This document shows positions 45,169 to 55,663 of a stretch of 64,000 nt of DNA, piece after piece. The notes under the pieces were generated by a model. That model worked only from the letters and a program-made list of their open reading frames with translations, had not been told where the DNA came from and did no database searches. This DNA comes from Erwinia tasmaniensis Et1/99 (GTDB lineage: Bacteria; Pseudomonadota; Gammaproteobacteria; Enterobacterales; Enterobacteriaceae): positions 806,001 through 870,000 of the forward strand of contig NC_010694.1 of the NCBI RefSeq assembly GCF_000026185.1. Reading direction: 5' to 3'. A program made the translations under genes and the position numbers. Each line of letters starts with the position of its first letter. The stretch's first letter is position 1.

Positions 45169-46323
45169 ATGTTTGAACCAATGGAACTAACCAATGACGC
45201 GGTGATTAAAGTCATCGGCGTCGGCGGCGGCGGCGGTAACGCTGTAGAGCATATGGTGCGTGAACGTATCGAAGGCGTTGAGTTCTTCGCGGTAAACACG
45301 GATGCTCAGGCACTGCGCAAAACTGCAGTGGGCCAGACCATTCAGATCGGTAATGGCATTACCAAAGGTCTTGGTGCAGGCGCTAACCCTGAAGTGGGCC
45401 GCAACTCGGCTGAAGAAGACCGTGAAGCACTGCGTCAGGCGCTGGAAGGCGCAGACATGGTGTTTATCGCCGCAGGCATGGGCGGCGGTACCGGTACCGG
45501 TGCGGCACCGGTGGTGGCGGAAGTTGCCAAAGACCTCGGTATCCTGACCGTTGCGGTGGTCACTAAGCCATTCAATTTCGAAGGCAAAAAACGCATGGCG
45601 TTTGCTGAGCAGGGTATCGCCGAGCTGTCGAAGCACGTTGACTCACTGATCACCATTCCTAACGACAAGCTGCTGAAAGTGCTGGGTCGCGGAATTTCTC
45701 TGCTCGACGCGTTCGGCGCGGCGAATGATGTGCTGAAAGGCGCTGTGCAGGGTATCGCCGAACTGATTACCCGTCCGGGCCTGATGAACGTCGACTTCGC
45801 AGACGTGCGCACCGTAATGTCCGAAATGGGCTACGCGATGATGGGTTCTGGCGTGGCGTGCGGTGAAGACCGTGCGGAAGAGGCGGCTGAAATGGCCATC
45901 TCCAGCCCGTTACTGGAAGATATCGATCTCTCCGGTGCGCGTGGCGTCTTGGTTAACATCACCGCTGGCTTCGATCTGCGTCTGGATGAGTTCGAAACCG
46001 TGGGTAACACGATCCGTGCATTTGCTTCGGATAACGCCACAGTGGTGATCGGTACCTCTCTGGACCCAGAGATGAACGATGAGCTGCGCGTGACCGTGGT
46101 TGCGACCGGTATCGGTATGGACAAGCGCCCGGAAATCACCCTGGTGACGAACAAACAGCCGGCTCAGCCTGTCATGGATCACCGCTACCAGCAGCACGGG
46201 ATGTCACCGCTGCCGCAGGAGCAGAAGCCTGCAGCGAAAGTGGTTAATGAGCCGGGCACACAAACGAACAAAGAACCTGATTATCTGGATATTCCGGCCT
46301 TCCTGCGTAAACAGGCAGACTAG
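45169..46323 (+). CDS. ftsZ: Tubulin-like cell division GTPase FtsZ
   Basis: FtsZ polymerises into the Z ring. The 384 residues contain the GTP-binding [18 protein letters not shown] tubulin signature (near 103), the T7 loop [11 protein letters not shown] (near 207) and the C-terminal conserved peptide [14 protein letters not shown]. That peptide binds FtsA, ZipA and MinC. A GGAGA Shine-Dalgarno precedes the ATG. The 72-base gap to ftsA may hold extra promoter or processing sites, which I cannot pinpoint. Confidence 0.98.
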   Translation: MFEPMELTNDAVIKVIGVGGGGGNAVEHMVRERIEGVEFFAVNTDAQALRKTAVGQTIQIGNGITKGLGAGANPEVGRNSAEEDREALRQALEGADMVFIAAGMGGGTGTGAAPVVAEVAKDLGILTVAVVTKPFNFEGKKRMAFAEQGIAELSKHVDSLITIPNDKLLKVLGRGISLLDAFGAANDVLKGAVQGIAELITRPGLMNVDFADVRTVMSEMGYAMMGSGVACGEDRAEEAAEMAISSPLLEDIDLSGARGVLVNITAGFDLRLDEFETVGNTIRAFASDNATVVIGTSLDPEMNDELRVTVVATGIGMDKRPEITLVTNKQPAQPVMDHRYQQHGMSPLPQEQKPAAKVVNEPGTQTNKEPDYLDIPAFLRKQAD

Positions 46324-46405
46324 GAATTTCCTGAATTGGGATCCTGCGCTCTTTGTGTTAAAATACTTTCCCGCCAGTAGCATAATCTGACGGTAGTATT
46401 GCTAA

Positions 46406-47341
<936 letters not shown>

Positions 47342-47348
47342 GCCGGAA

Positions 47349-47864
47349 CTACTTATTACGACTGGTTGAGCTGGTACTCTCTCCGGCCAGCGAGGCCAGT
47401 CGTTCTAAAATCTTTTTCAGCTTTTCCGGGCTTTGGCTCGCGACCCCGCGTAGAACTTCCGCACTTTCCTCACTGAGCTGTCTCAACGGCGCTTTTTCTG
47501 CCATCGGCGTCCGACTGCTGTTTTCTTGCACAGTTTCCTGACCTTTTGCCGCCAGCGAAGGATTTATCCTGATGTCGATTGACGTCAATGATGGTAATAT
47601 TTGCGCTCGTAAAGCTGACAGCAAACTGGACTGTTCATAGCGTAAGCGCATCAACCAGTTGGCGTTGGCCGTTTCGATCACCAGAATCCCCTGACGGAAA
47701 TTGGCCACGCGGCACCAGGGATGCAGTTGCGAGGGGATCACCCCCTGAACTGCACGATTCAGCTTGTTCAGCGCGATGGCGCGCTGCTGCACATGTTGCA
47801 GTACGCTCTGTTCCTGAGCCTGGTCGAAGAAACTTTCAATAGATTGTGGGCGACTATCGCGCAT
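47349..47864 (-). CDS. DUF721 (DciA-related) family protein, YacA-like
   Basis: A 171-residue protein from ATG 47864-47862 ([18 protein letters not shown]), aligned with the start of E. coli YacA; a frame seven codons longer is possible. The DUF721 core (about 25-105) has [20 protein letters not shown] and [17 protein letters not shown]. The tail is charged and low-complexity, ending near [21 protein letters not shown]721 proteins in many bacteria are the DnaB-loading factor DciA. In enterobacteria that use DnaC the role is unproven. The gene is divergent from secM, with starts only about 20 bases apart, so both promoters overlap. Confidence 0.8.
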   Translation of the reverse strand: MRDSRPQSIESFFDQAQEQSVLQHVQQRAIALNKLNRAVQGVIPSQLHPWCRVANFRQGILVIETANANWLMRLRYEQSSLLSALRAQILPSLTSIDIRINPSLAAKGQETVQENSSRTPMAEKAPLRQLSEESAEVLRGVASQSPEKLKKILERLASLAGESTSSTSRNK

Positions 47865-47886
47865 AGATAAGCTCCGGCGGAACACA

Positions 47887-48390
47887 GTGATCGGTATTCT
47901 AAATCGTTGGCGACAATTTGGCAGACGCTATTTCTGGCCGCATCTCCTGTTGGGGATGGTCGCGGCGAGCTTTGGTCTGCCCCAGGCGTCGGCTCATGAT
48001 GGAACTACCTTAGCAGAAACCTCTGCACGAAGCCTGAATATCGGCAGCGCCACGCGCATTGACCGCCTGGTGATGCTACAGGAAAGCGCCCGGCGTTCCT
48101 CGTTCAGCGTGGACTACTGGCACCAGCATGCTATCCGCACGGTAATCCGCCATTTATCCTTCTCTCTTACTCCTTCTGTATCAACTGTGGCCGCCACGGT
48201 GCCGCTGGAAGCGCATAAGCTGGCGCTGCTGGATACGTTAAACGCACTGCTGACCCACGAAGCCAGACCGCCGGTAATCATTCGCCATACCACACAGCGC
48301 CAGGTGAGCAGCTCGCCGCGTCATCATATCGGCCTGTGGCTGGCCCAGGTTTGTGGCATCCGCGCCGGGCCACCTTCAGCACTCAGTTAA
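47887..48390 (+). CDS. secM: Secretion monitor SecM (translation-arrest peptide)
   Basis: SecM stalls its own ribosome until it is pulled by the Sec machinery; the stall opens the secA ribosome-binding site. The 167-residue product starts with GTG, as in E. coli, and has an unusually long signal peptide (about residues 1-36, [18 protein letters not shown]). The arrest sequence ends at W151[11 protein letters not shown]162. The GIRAGP core and tryptophan are kept, but the conserved phenylalanine five residues before the tryptophan is histidine here, and the isoleucine after the tryptophan is leucine. The middle segment [20 protein letters not shown] is strongly conserved. Confidence 0.93.
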   Translation: MIGILNRWRQFGRRYFWPHLLLGMVAASFGLPQASAHDGTTLAETSARSLNIGSATRIDRLVMLQESARRSSFSVDYWHQHAIRTVIRHLSFSLTPSVSTVAATVPLEAHKLALLDTLNALLTHEARPPVIIRHTTQRQVSSSPRHHIGLWLAQVCGIRAGPPSALS

Positions 48391-48461
48391 CAAAACGCGT
48401 CCCATCAAATCAAATATTAAGTGCTACTGCTTGTGGCAGTGACTGAGAGAAATTATTTACT

Positions 48462-51167
48462 ATGTTAATCAAACTATTGACTAAAGTTTTTGGCAGCAGC
48501 AATGATCGTACACTGCGCCGTATGCGCAAAGCCGTAGAGCAGATCAATAAAATGGAACCGGATTTCGTCAAGTTATCCGATGACGAGCTGAAGGCTAAAA
48601 CTATTGAATTCCGGGCGCGCCTGGAGAAAGGCGAAGAGCTGGAAGCCCTGATCCCGGAAGCGTTTGCCACCGTGCGTGAAGCCAGCAAGCGCGTATTTGG
48701 TATGCGTCACTTTGATGTGCAGCTGCTGGGCGGTATGGTGCTGAACGATCGTTGCATTGCAGAGATGCGCACCGGTGAAGGTAAGACTCTGACCGCAACG
48801 CTGCCTGCTTACCTCAATGCGCTGTCCGGTAAAGGGGTTCACGTTGTCACGGTCAATGATTATCTGGCCCAGCGTGACGCGGAAAACAACCGCGCGCTGT
48901 TTGAATTCCTCGGCCTGAGCATCGGGATCAACCTGCCCGGCCTGCCGGCACCGGCTAAACGTGAAGCCTATGCGGCAGATATCACCTACGGCACCAACAA
49001 TGAGTACGGTTTTGACTATCTGCGCGATAACATGGCCTTCAGCCCGGAAGAGCGTGTGCAGCGTAAGCTGAACTATGCGCTGGTGGATGAGGTGGACTCC
49101 ATCCTGATCGACGAAGCGCGTACCCCGCTGATCATCTCCGGCCCGGCAGAAGACAGCTCCGAGCTGTATATCAAGGTTAACAAAATCATTCCTAACCTGA
49201 TCCGTCAGGAAAAAGAAGATTCCGACAGCTTCCAGGGAGAAGGCCACTTCTCGGTGGATGAAAAAGCGCGCCAGGTGCATCTCACCGAGCGCGGCCTGGT
49301 TGCCGTTGAAGAGCTGATGGTCAGCGAAGGGATCATGGCCGAGGGTGAATCGCTTTACTCGCCGGGCAATATCATGATGATGCACCATGTGACCGCCGCG
49401 CTGCGCGCCCATGTGTTGTTTACCCGTGACGTTGACTACATCGTCAAAGACGGTGAGGTGATCATCGTTGATGAACATACTGGACGTACTATGCAGGGGC
49501 GCCGCTGGTCTGACGGCCTGCATCAGGCGGTGGAAGCCAAAGAGGGCGTGGACATTCAGAATGAGAACCAGACGCTGGCATCCATCACCTTCCAGAATTA
49601 CTTCCGCCTGTACAACAAACTGGCCGGAATGACCGGTACGGCGGATACCGAAGCCTTTGAATTCAGCTCTATTTACAAGCTCGATACCATCGTTATTCCT
49701 ACAAACCGCCCGATGGTGCGTAAAGATCTGCCGGATCTGGTGTATATGACCGAAATGGAGAAGATCGGTGCCATCATCGAAGATATCCGTGAGCGTACCG
49801 CAAACGGCCAGCCGGTGCTGGTGGGAACCATCTCGATTGAGAAGTCTGAAGTGGTGTCTCAGGAATTGACCCGTGCGGGCGTAAAGCATGAAGTGCTTAA
49901 CGCCAAGTTCCACGCGCGTGAAGCCGACATCGTTTCACAGGCGGGCCAGCCGGGCGCGGTGACTATCGCCACCAACATGGCGGGACGCGGTACGGATATC
50001 GTGCTGGGCGGCAGCTGGCAGGCAGAGATTGCCGCGCTGGAAGACGCCAGCGCTGAGCAGATCGACGCGATTAAAGCCGCGTGGAAAATTCGCCACGATG
50101 CGGTACTGGCCTCTGGCGGTCTGCATATCATCGGCACTGAGCGCCATGAATCGCGCCGTATCGACAACCAGCTGCGTGGCCGTTCCGGTCGTCAGGGCGA
50201 CCACGGTTCTTCTCGTTTCTATCTGTCGATGGAAGATGCGCTGATGCGTATTTTCGCCTCGGATCGCGTCACCAATATGATGCGTAAGCTGGGTATGAAG
50301 CCAGGTGAAGCGATCGAACACCCGTGGGTGACCAAAGCCATTGCCAACGCCCAGCGTAAAGTGGAAAGCCGTAACTTTGATATTCGTAAGCAGCTGCTGG
50401 AATACGACGATGTGGCTAATGACCAGCGCCGCGCGATTTACTCACAGCGTAACGAACTGCTGGATGTTTCCGACGTGTCAGAAACTATCGCCAGCATTCG
50501 TGAGGACGTCTACAAAACTACGATCGACAGCTATATTCCGCCACAGTCGATGGAAGAGATGTGGGACGTTGCGGGTTTACAGGAACGTTTGAGCAATGAC
50601 TTTGACCTGACGCTGCCGATTGCTGACTGGCTGGTTGCAGAGCCAAATCTGCATGAAGAGACGCTGCGCGAGCGCATTATGCAGCAGGCGCAGGAGCAGT
50701 ATCAGCGTAAAGAAGAGGTGGTTGGCGTAGAAATGATGCGCAGCTTCGAGAAGGGCGTGATGCTGCAGACCCTGGACTCGCTGTGGAAAGAGCACCTTGC
50801 CGCAATGGACTATCTGCGTCAGGGTATCCATCTGCGCGGCTATGCGCAGAAAGATCCTAAGCAGGAGTATAAGCGCGAGTCGTTCGCTATGTTTGCCGCG
50901 ATGCTTGAGTCGCTGAAATATGAAGTGGTGAGTACGCTAAGTAAAGTACAGGTGCGGATGCCGGAAGAAGTCGAGCAGATGGAAGAGCAGCGCCGCCAGG
51001 AGTCCGAGCGCCTGGCGCAGCAGCAGCAGCTGAGCCATGTGGATGCCGAAACCGAAGCGGCACAGTCGCTGGCAGAACAGAGCGGCGAGCGCAAAGTCGG
51101 GCGTAACGACCCATGCCCTTGCGGTTCGGGTAAAAAATATAAGCAGTGCCACGGTCGTCTGGCGTAA
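48462..51167 (+). CDS. secA: Preprotein translocase ATPase SecA
   Basis: SecA drives post-translational export through SecYEG. The 901 residues have Walker [15 protein letters not shown] (near 102), the DEVD box in [17 protein letters not shown] (near 208), the preprotein crosslinking domain, and NBD2 with [16 protein letters not shown] and [12 protein letters not shown] (near 575). A helical scaffold follows. The C-terminal zinc-binding [13 protein letters not shown] (near 887) contacts SecB and phospholipids. The 71-base secM-secA gap can form the stem that hides the Shine-Dalgarno until SecM stalls. Confidence 0.98.
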   Translation: MLIKLLTKVFGSSNDRTLRRMRKAVEQINKMEPDFVKLSDDELKAKTIEFRARLEKGEELEALIPEAFATVREASKRVFGMRHFDVQLLGGMVLNDRCIAEMRTGEGKTLTATLPAYLNALSGKGVHVVTVNDYLAQRDAENNRALFEFLGLSIGINLPGLPAPAKREAYAADITYGTNNEYGFDYLRDNMAFSPEERVQRKLNYALVDEVDSILIDEARTPLIISGPAEDSSELYIKVNKIIPNLIRQEKEDSDSFQGEGHFSVDEKARQVHLTERGLVAVEELMVSEGIMAEGESLYSPGNIMMMHHVTAALRAHVLFTRDVDYIVKDGEVIIVDEHTGRTMQGRRWSDGLHQAVEAKEGVDIQNENQTLASITFQNYFRLYNKLAGMTGTADTEAFEFSSIYKLDTIVIPTNRPMVRKDLPDLVYMTEMEKIGAIIEDIRERTANGQPVLVGTISIEKSEVVSQELTRAGVKHEVLNAKFHAREADIVSQAGQPGAVTIATNMAGRGTDIVLGGSWQAEIAALEDASAEQIDAIKAAWKIRHDAVLASGGLHIIGTERHESRRIDNQLRGRSGRQGDHGSSRFYLSMEDALMRIFASDRVTNMMRKLGMKPGEAIEHPWVTKAIANAQRKVESRNFDIRKQLLEYDDVANDQRRAIYSQRNELLDVSDVSETIASIREDVYKTTIDSYIPPQSMEEMWDVAGLQERLSNDFDLTLPIADWLVAEPNLHEETLRERIMQQAQEQYQRKEEVVGVEMMRSFEKGVMLQTLDSLWKEHLAAMDYLRQGIHLRGYAQKDPKQEYKRESFAMFAAMLESLKYEVVSTLSKVQVRMPEEVEQMEEQRRQESERLAQQQQLSHVDAETEAAQSLAEQSGERKVGRNDPCPCGSGKKYKQCHGRLA

Positions 51168-51191
51168 CAACACCGACCCGGCATCGCAGAG

Positions 51192-51221
51192 GGGACGAGC
51201 ATAGCTCGTCCCTTTTTTTTT
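51192..51221 (+). terminator. Rho-independent terminator of secA
   Basis: GGGACGAGC and GCTCGTCCC form a perfect 9-bp stem closed by a 3-base loop (51192-51212), followed by nine T. It lies 25 bases after the secA stop and closes the core block. Confidence 0.95.
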
Positions 51222-51749
51222 ATCCGTCAGCGATGACGGTCATTTATCGTTATCTGCTGAATTTTTCCCGCCTGTTGTATGTATCCCAGCTTGAGTTCCC
51301 CACACTTTTTTTAGATTTTCATTCTTCCATCCGTCGGACGATAGGTTTTCCGGCGTCAGATTATCCGAAGATTCAGGACGTCGATCACTGTTGCAGTGAG
51401 TCAGCCAGCGCTTCGTCATTATCCGTACATCATCTCTATACAGATAACATTCCAGCGTTTCTGTCCGGTGCGTTCAGTTAACCCTATTCGATAATGGCGG
51501 GCTTCCAGGGGCAGACATCTTTGACGCTCCGCCCAGTTTCGACAGAGTAGCGAATGATAATTCTCATTGATGGCGAAGTTACAGGAGGGGCCTGTGTGCG
51601 GATCGTTAGGGGTCTTGGTCAACCTGACTCTGGAATATGAAAGTACTTAACTCAATTATGATGCCGCGAAACGGCTTTTTTGCGGGGAAATGACTGGCAA
51701 TGCTGATAAACACCGATGACTTGCCCTGAGACAATGTAGGCATAATATG
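51222..51749. other. Intergenic stretch after secA; no gene recognised, mutT absent
   Basis: E. coli has mutT here. I find no frame with a Nudix box or any other family resemblance on either strand. At 51663-51681 GCCG-CGAAA-CGGC followed by six T on the + strand looks like a weak terminator, perhaps of a small transcript of unknown origin. A short palindrome GCATAATATGC lies at 51740-51750. The stretch probably marks the junction between the core and an accessory block. Confidence 0.55.
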
Positions 51750-51750
51750 C

Positions 51751-51772
51751 GGCCACGCTGGATGACGTGGCC
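51751..51772 (-). terminator. Hairpin downstream of the hns-family gene
   Basis: GGCCACG and CGTGGCC (7-bp stem, 8-base loop) lie 10 bases after the stop of the H-NS family gene on the minus strand. The T-run is poor, so termination strength is uncertain. Confidence 0.55.
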
Positions 51773-51781
51773 CGCCTTTAT

Positions 51782-52186
51782 TTACTTGATCAGAAACTCT
51801 TCAAGTTTTTTACCGGCATCCAGAGCCTGCTTAATAACAGCAGGCGTACGGCCCTGACCGGTCCAGGATTTTTGTTCGCCGTTTTCATCAGTATATTCAT
51901 ATTTAGCCGGTCGTGGTGCGCGCTTTGCACGCGGCTTGCCCGCTGTGTTTTCTGCTGAAGTCAGTTCGCTTAAATCGATACCGTCTTCCAGTAACATCTG
52001 ACGATATTTAGCCAGCTTTTCTTCTTTCTCTTTAATCTCAGAGGCGATAGTTGCTTCTGCATCACGTCTTTCATTTACTACCGCTTCCAGTTTTTCTAGC
52101 ATCTCTTCCAGTTCAGATAAAGACACTTCTCGGGCCTGGGCACGAAGAGTGCGAATATTATTTAATACTTTCAGCGTTTCGCTCAT
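51782..52186 (-). CDS. H-NS/StpA family nucleoid-associated protein
   Basis: A 134-residue silencer of AT-rich DNA. The N-terminal oligomerisation coiled coil (about 1-65) starts [19 protein letters not shown] and includes [20 protein letters not shown] flexible basic linker ([13 protein letters not shown], near 84-96) leads to the C-terminal DNA-binding domain with [18 protein letters not shown], whose QGR motif inserts in the minor groove. It is clearly of the H-NS type, with sequence between E. coli H-NS and other paralogues. It could be the main hns or an extra copy carried with the AT-rich accessory block; the position next to secA is not the E. coli one. Confidence 0.9.
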   Translation of the reverse strand: MSETLKVLNNIRTLRAQAREVSLSELEEMLEKLEAVVNERRDAEATIASEIKEKEEKLAKYRQMLLEDGIDLSELTSAENTAGKPRAKRAPRPAKYEYTDENGEQKSWTGQGRTPAVIKQALDAGKKLEEFLIK

Positions 52187-52847
52187 AATGGAATCCGTAA
52201 CCTTGAGTTGATTTGAAATTGATAGCTACTGCAACGAGCACCAGTCTACAGACAAATGGATCTCGAAAAAACACTAAATCTAAAAATTTATAATTAGAAT
52301 TTTCTAATCACAAAATTCAGCATAGATAAGAACCTTCCTATCATATAGTGAATTTACAAAATATGAGATAAATCCTAACGGAAAATTATGAGTAAGAGCT
52401 GTAGTTGAAGATACACCACTCATTTTTCGGGGGGTAGCATTACATATCTCAAATGGTGTTGATTTATGCGCTCCGAAAGGGAGGTTTATTTGAGCATTTT
52501 ATTCTGAGAGCAACACCTTTTAGCATTAATGTTACCCGTCACATTTTATGACATCATTTTGCCATTATTAGCCTGCTTAAGCGAAAAAAGATCATCCCGT
52601 TTTTATGGCGAGGGTAAATAGGTTTACTGGCGGTGGTGTTAGGATAATCCGTCCCTGCTTTTTAGTTAATCGTGCATGAAAAAGGGACAAATCAAAGGCT
52701 GTCACGCAGAGGTTACCAACATAAATAGTTACAACATCCAAGTGGCAGGGATTCTCTCTTAAATGAACCACCATTTTTAAATAGCGAAAAGAACATCGCA
52801 TGCCACCTGCCACAATCTTATGAAAATAATAGATATTTATATATTCA
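52187..52847. other. AT-rich intergenic region upstream of the hns-family gene
   Basis: About 660 bases, much richer in A and T than the flanking core genes, without a convincing gene. A 73-codon frame on the minus strand (52592-52813) has no family resemblance and no good ribosome site. The stretch presumably holds the hns-family promoter on its left and the promoter of the PAS gene on its right. H-NS autoregulation is plausible by composition only. Confidence 0.55.
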
Positions 52848-52882
52848 CCATCAGAGGAGCGGCGGTGATGGCAGTTTTTTTT
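52848..52882 (+). terminator. Candidate terminator in the leader of the PAS-chemoreceptor gene
   Basis: CCATCA and TGATGG (6-bp stem, 12-base loop) are followed by CAG and then eight T on the + strand, only about 90 bases before the next gene. It could end an unseen small transcript or act as an attenuator. The stem is short, so the call is tentative. Confidence 0.45.
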
Positions 52883-52967
52883 AAATTTTACTCTTAAAGA
52901 ACCGATAACCGATGTGAGCTACCAGAACACGCTTCATGATTTACCAACTAAACTCCAGGGGAGCAAC

Positions 52968-54128
52968 ATGCTCAACAGAATTTTTAAAAATAAGAAAAAA
53001 AATCAGCTTCATTCTATGCCAGAGGGAATTCGGTGTGATGACACACCTTCAGTTGAACCTCAGGAAAAAGACAGTGAAGAAGCCAGGAAACTTATTTACC
53101 AGGTGATGGATTTCGCAAAAGATGGAATGGGTATTGTCAGTGGATCTGCGACTGACGCTCATACAACCGTATGGCTTTCGAAAAAAGCATGCGTGCAGTT
53201 TGGTCTTTCTTACGATGATGAGAGGCCGCTGTTGGATCTGATCGCCTTGTTTAATTCCGCAGATCGTGAAAAGTTTAAGCAACTTTTGAAGAACTCTGTC
53301 GTCGGTGATCAACACGGATACATGCATGACTGCCTGATTGAGACAGGGAAGGGGTATAAAAGAGGGTTCAACGTTTCTCTGAATAATTTGGGGTCGATGA
53401 CCCTGGTGTCCTTTGAAGACGTTAACGAGAACCTTGAGAAAGAAAAAGACTATGAAACGGTCCTGACACGATTTAATCTTTCCCGGGAAATGCTTAACGA
53501 TGGTTTGTGGGACCTGGACATTATTAATGGCAATGCGATGAATCCTGATAATGTTTTCTGGTGGTCTGAACAGTTTCGAAAACTGCTTGGATTTGAGACG
53601 GTAGAAGAGTTTCCTGATGTCATGGATAGCTGGGCATCACGCCTTCACCCTGAAGACAAACAGCTGGCGCTTGATGCTTTCGGCAAACATCTCGGTGACA
53701 GAACAGGGCAGACGGATTTCGATATTGAATACCGGCTTATGCTACGCAACGGTAAGTATCGATGGTTTCGCGCACGGGGTCAGACAAAGCGAAAAGCGGA
53801 CGGTACGCCGCTGAGAGCGGTCGGTGCACTTATCGATATACAGGCACTCAAAGATCGGCAGGTGTACGAAGCTCAACAGCAAGTGTACAGACAGGACTCT
53901 GTAGAAATCACGAAAGGAATTGGCGAACTGGTTTCAGAAAACAGCAATATAGCGTCACAAATTAAACTGATTTCGCTTAATGCCAGTATAGAAGCGGCCA
54001 GAGCCGGGGTGCAGGGACGTGGTTTTTCAGTTATTGCGAGTGAAATAAGGGCTCTTGCAGAGAGGACGGCCGAGATAACCGGACAAATTTCCAGACTGCA
54101 GGTGAGGATGAATAATATCCAAAAGTAG
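52968..54128 (+). CDS. Soluble double-PAS protein with a minimal chemoreceptor signalling tip
   Basis: The ATG at 52968 has a strong AGGGGAG Shine-Dalgarno and gives 386 residues; a GTG 18 codons upstream is less likely. There is no transmembrane segment. A divergent PAS-like domain (about residues 45-155) is followed by a clear PAS_3 domain (about 180-305, with WWSEQFRKLLGF, RLHPEDKQ and YRWFRARGQTKRKADGTPL). A short C-terminal part carries the methyl-accepting protein hairpin tip ISLNASIEAARAGVQGRGFS and IRALAERTAEI. The long methylation helices are missing and the protein ends about 20 residues after the tip. It may sense redox state or a small ligand and contact CheA/CheW. No other chemotaxis gene is adjacent. 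Composition is AT-rich compared with the core genes. Confidence 0.8.
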   Translation: MLNRIFKNKKKNQLHSMPEGIRCDDTPSVEPQEKDSEEARKLIYQVMDFAKDGMGIVSGSATDAHTTVWLSKKACVQFGLSYDDERPLLDLIALFNSADREKFKQLLKNSVVGDQHGYMHDCLIETGKGYKRGFNVSLNNLGSMTLVSFEDVNENLEKEKDYETVLTRFNLSREMLNDGLWDLDIINGNAMNPDNVFWWSEQFRKLLGFETVEEFPDVMDSWASRLHPEDKQLALDAFGKHLGDRTGQTDFDIEYRLMLRNGKYRWFRARGQTKRKADGTPLRAVGALIDIQALKDRQVYEAQQQVYRQDSVEITKGIGELVSENSNIASQIKLISLNASIEAARAGVQGRGFSVIASEIRALAERTAEITGQISRLQVRMNNIQK

Positions 54129-54171
54129 CGCTCTTACATTGCCATAATATTCATGGCGGGCAGCTCATCCG

Positions 54172-54200
54172 ACCCAATGCGCCTGAGGTGCATTGGGTTT
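54172..54200 (+). terminator. Hairpin after the PAS-chemoreceptor gene
   Basis: ACCCAATGC (54172-54180) and GCATTGGGT (54190-54198) form a perfect 9-bp stem with a 9-base loop, followed by only three T. It lies about 45 bases after the stop and is a plausible terminator. Confidence 0.6.
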
Positions 54201-54592
54201 TAGCGTACGCCGGGTGATTGCGGCTATCGATGCGTGAGAAGGTGTCAGCGCCGTTGCCAGAAAATACGGAACTACCCAGCAAACGATATTACGGGCCAGA
54301 CTATCGGCAGCTTTAGAAAAAAGCTGAAGGTTCACTATCCCAGCCGAACCCGCGCCGAGAATGTTGTGCACAGGAGTACGGATTAACCCTGTACCGGAAG
54401 AACAAATAATTTTAGCGGAGATATTTTCTGTTATCCAGGCTGACTGCAATATCAGGGAGACTTCGGAGAAAAAATTCGTGATTCAAAGAATACGCTCTAT
54501 GAATGTCATATAGTCATACTATGAAACATAACTTTATCTATTTGTGCTTATCGTTTACAGTAGGATGGTAAATAAATACATGGAGAATAAAA
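54201..54592. other. Intergenic stretch before the methyltransferase gene
   Basis: Nothing supported. A 94-codon minus-strand frame spans 54165-54449 but shows no recognisable family and overlaps the terminator hairpin. The right part (from about 54470) becomes AT-rich and should hold the methyltransferase promoter. Confidence 0.5.
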
Positions 54593-55252
54593 ATGGACCG
54601 CAGAAGTGAGAAGGGAGCTGGCATATACACCCCATTCATATTAAAACTTTATGATATGTGGGTATTGAATATATCGAATAATTACGCGTGGCGTTGCAAT
54701 ACTGATAAAATATTACTTCCTCATTTCCAGCAGAATATGGCAAAAAACCATCTGGATATAGGCGTTGGCACGGGTTACTATCTGGCGAAAGCCAATGATA
54801 TTTCCGACACCATAACTCTTCTGGATCTCAACCCCAATAGCCTTGCGGCGGCAAAAAAACGGATTGGCGTTCACAGAGTAAAACACGTATTACAGCACGA
54901 TATATTCACTCCGTTACCCGAGGAAGAAAAGGGAAAATATGATTCAGTTTCAATGTATTATCTCTTGCATTGTTTACAGGGGAATATGCAGGAAAAAGCA
55001 TCAGCGATAGAGCATGCATCACACGCCTTATCTGACAAAGGCACGCTTCACGGGGCGACGATCTTAGGGAGCGGTGTGGAACACAATTCCTTTGGACGCT
55101 ACTTAATGAATCTCTATAATAAGAAAGGTATTTTCAGCAACAAATATGACTCGCTTAATGACCTAAAAAACGTCTTGTGCCGTTATTTTGAACAGGTCAA
55201 TATCCAACAACATGGCGTCGTTGCCGTATTTACGGCCACTGAGAAAAAGTAA
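54593..55252 (+). CDS. Class I SAM-dependent methyltransferase of unknown substrate
   Basis: A 219-residue protein preceded by a good Shine-Dalgarno (GGAG). Motif I is LDIGVGTGYYLAKAN (near residue 55), the acidic residue after strand 2 is in LLDLNPNSLAAAKKRI (near 78), and motif III/IV-like DSVSMYYLLHCLQG lies near 118. These support a Rossmann methyltransferase of the type 11/12 group. The substrate cannot be predicted; some relatives act on small molecules. The coding sequence is markedly AT-rich compared with the core genes, a sign of recent transfer. It is alone between terminators, pointing to an independent cargo gene. Confidence 0.8.
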   Translation: MDRRSEKGAGIYTPFILKLYDMWVLNISNNYAWRCNTDKILLPHFQQNMAKNHLDIGVGTGYYLAKANDISDTITLLDLNPNSLAAAKKRIGVHRVKHVLQHDIFTPLPEEEKGKYDSVSMYYLLHCLQGNMQEKASAIEHASHALSDKGTLHGATILGSGVEHNSFGRYLMNLYNKKGIFSNKYDSLNDLKNVLCRYFEQVNIQQHGVVAVFTATEKK

Positions 55253-55636
55253 ATTCTATCAGAAGGCGATCTCTTTTATCAGAATGGCGGGATGTGAGTT
55301 GATACGGATAACGATCAATTCTTCAGATTATCCCGCATGATCCCTTGCCGTTATCTCATTTAATGGAAAGGGGGATAAATCTCATCACTTTTTTTACACA
55401 AACGTGATTACTTCCCGGTTGGCTGGCTAAATGCGTACCCATTACAGTCACGCACTTTTTCATCCGGTCGTATTTAACGGTGAGTTTAAGCTCGAAAGGG
55501 CAGCCGCCGTTCATTTGATTTAACGACTTTCACCGCCCCATTTTTAATCTGTCACCTTAATTTCTCATCTCATTATTTTATGAAAAGATGATATTTCAGG
55601 TTGCTAAATACGGCAGGAAACCCGTCGGCAGGTTCA
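55253..55636. other. Intergenic stretch between the methyltransferase gene and betT
   Basis: About 385 AT-rich bases between a + strand and a minus strand gene, both ending here. I see no frame, RNA gene or repeat that I can support. Confidence 0.5.
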
Positions 55637-55659
55637 TCCTCGCCCCGAAGGGCGAGGAG
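55637..55659 (-). terminator. UUCG-loop hairpin after betT
   Basis: On the minus strand TCCTCGCC-C-TTCG-G-GGCGAGGA forms a very stable stem with a cUUCGg tetraloop, right after the betT stop. No T-run follows, so it may be a 3' stabiliser as much as a terminator. Confidence 0.6.
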
Positions 55660-55663
55660 AATT

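Noticed and set aside
47349..47864. Calling the DUF721 gene dciA
   Set aside because: The family match is good, but the helicase-loader function is not established for DnaC-using enterobacteria, so only the family is named.
51553..51572. Fur-box-like AATGATAATTCTCATT
   Set aside because: Only one half matches the consensus well, and no promoter or iron gene lies nearby.
51419..51622. 67-codon frame on the minus strand, looked at as a possible transposase remnant
   Set aside because: No motif supports a transposase or any other family, and no terminal inverted repeats were found around it.
51600..51682. Possible small RNA ending in the GCCG/CGGC hairpin with six T
   Set aside because: The stem is only 4 bp and no promoter can be placed. 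It is noted in the intergenic entry but not called as an RNA.
52592..52813. 73-codon frame on the minus strand
   Set aside because: No ribosome-binding site, no recognisable family and unusual composition. It lies in the AT-rich intergenic region.
54165..54449. 94-codon frame on the minus strand
   Set aside because: It overlaps a terminator hairpin and shows no domain. I see no evidence of translation.
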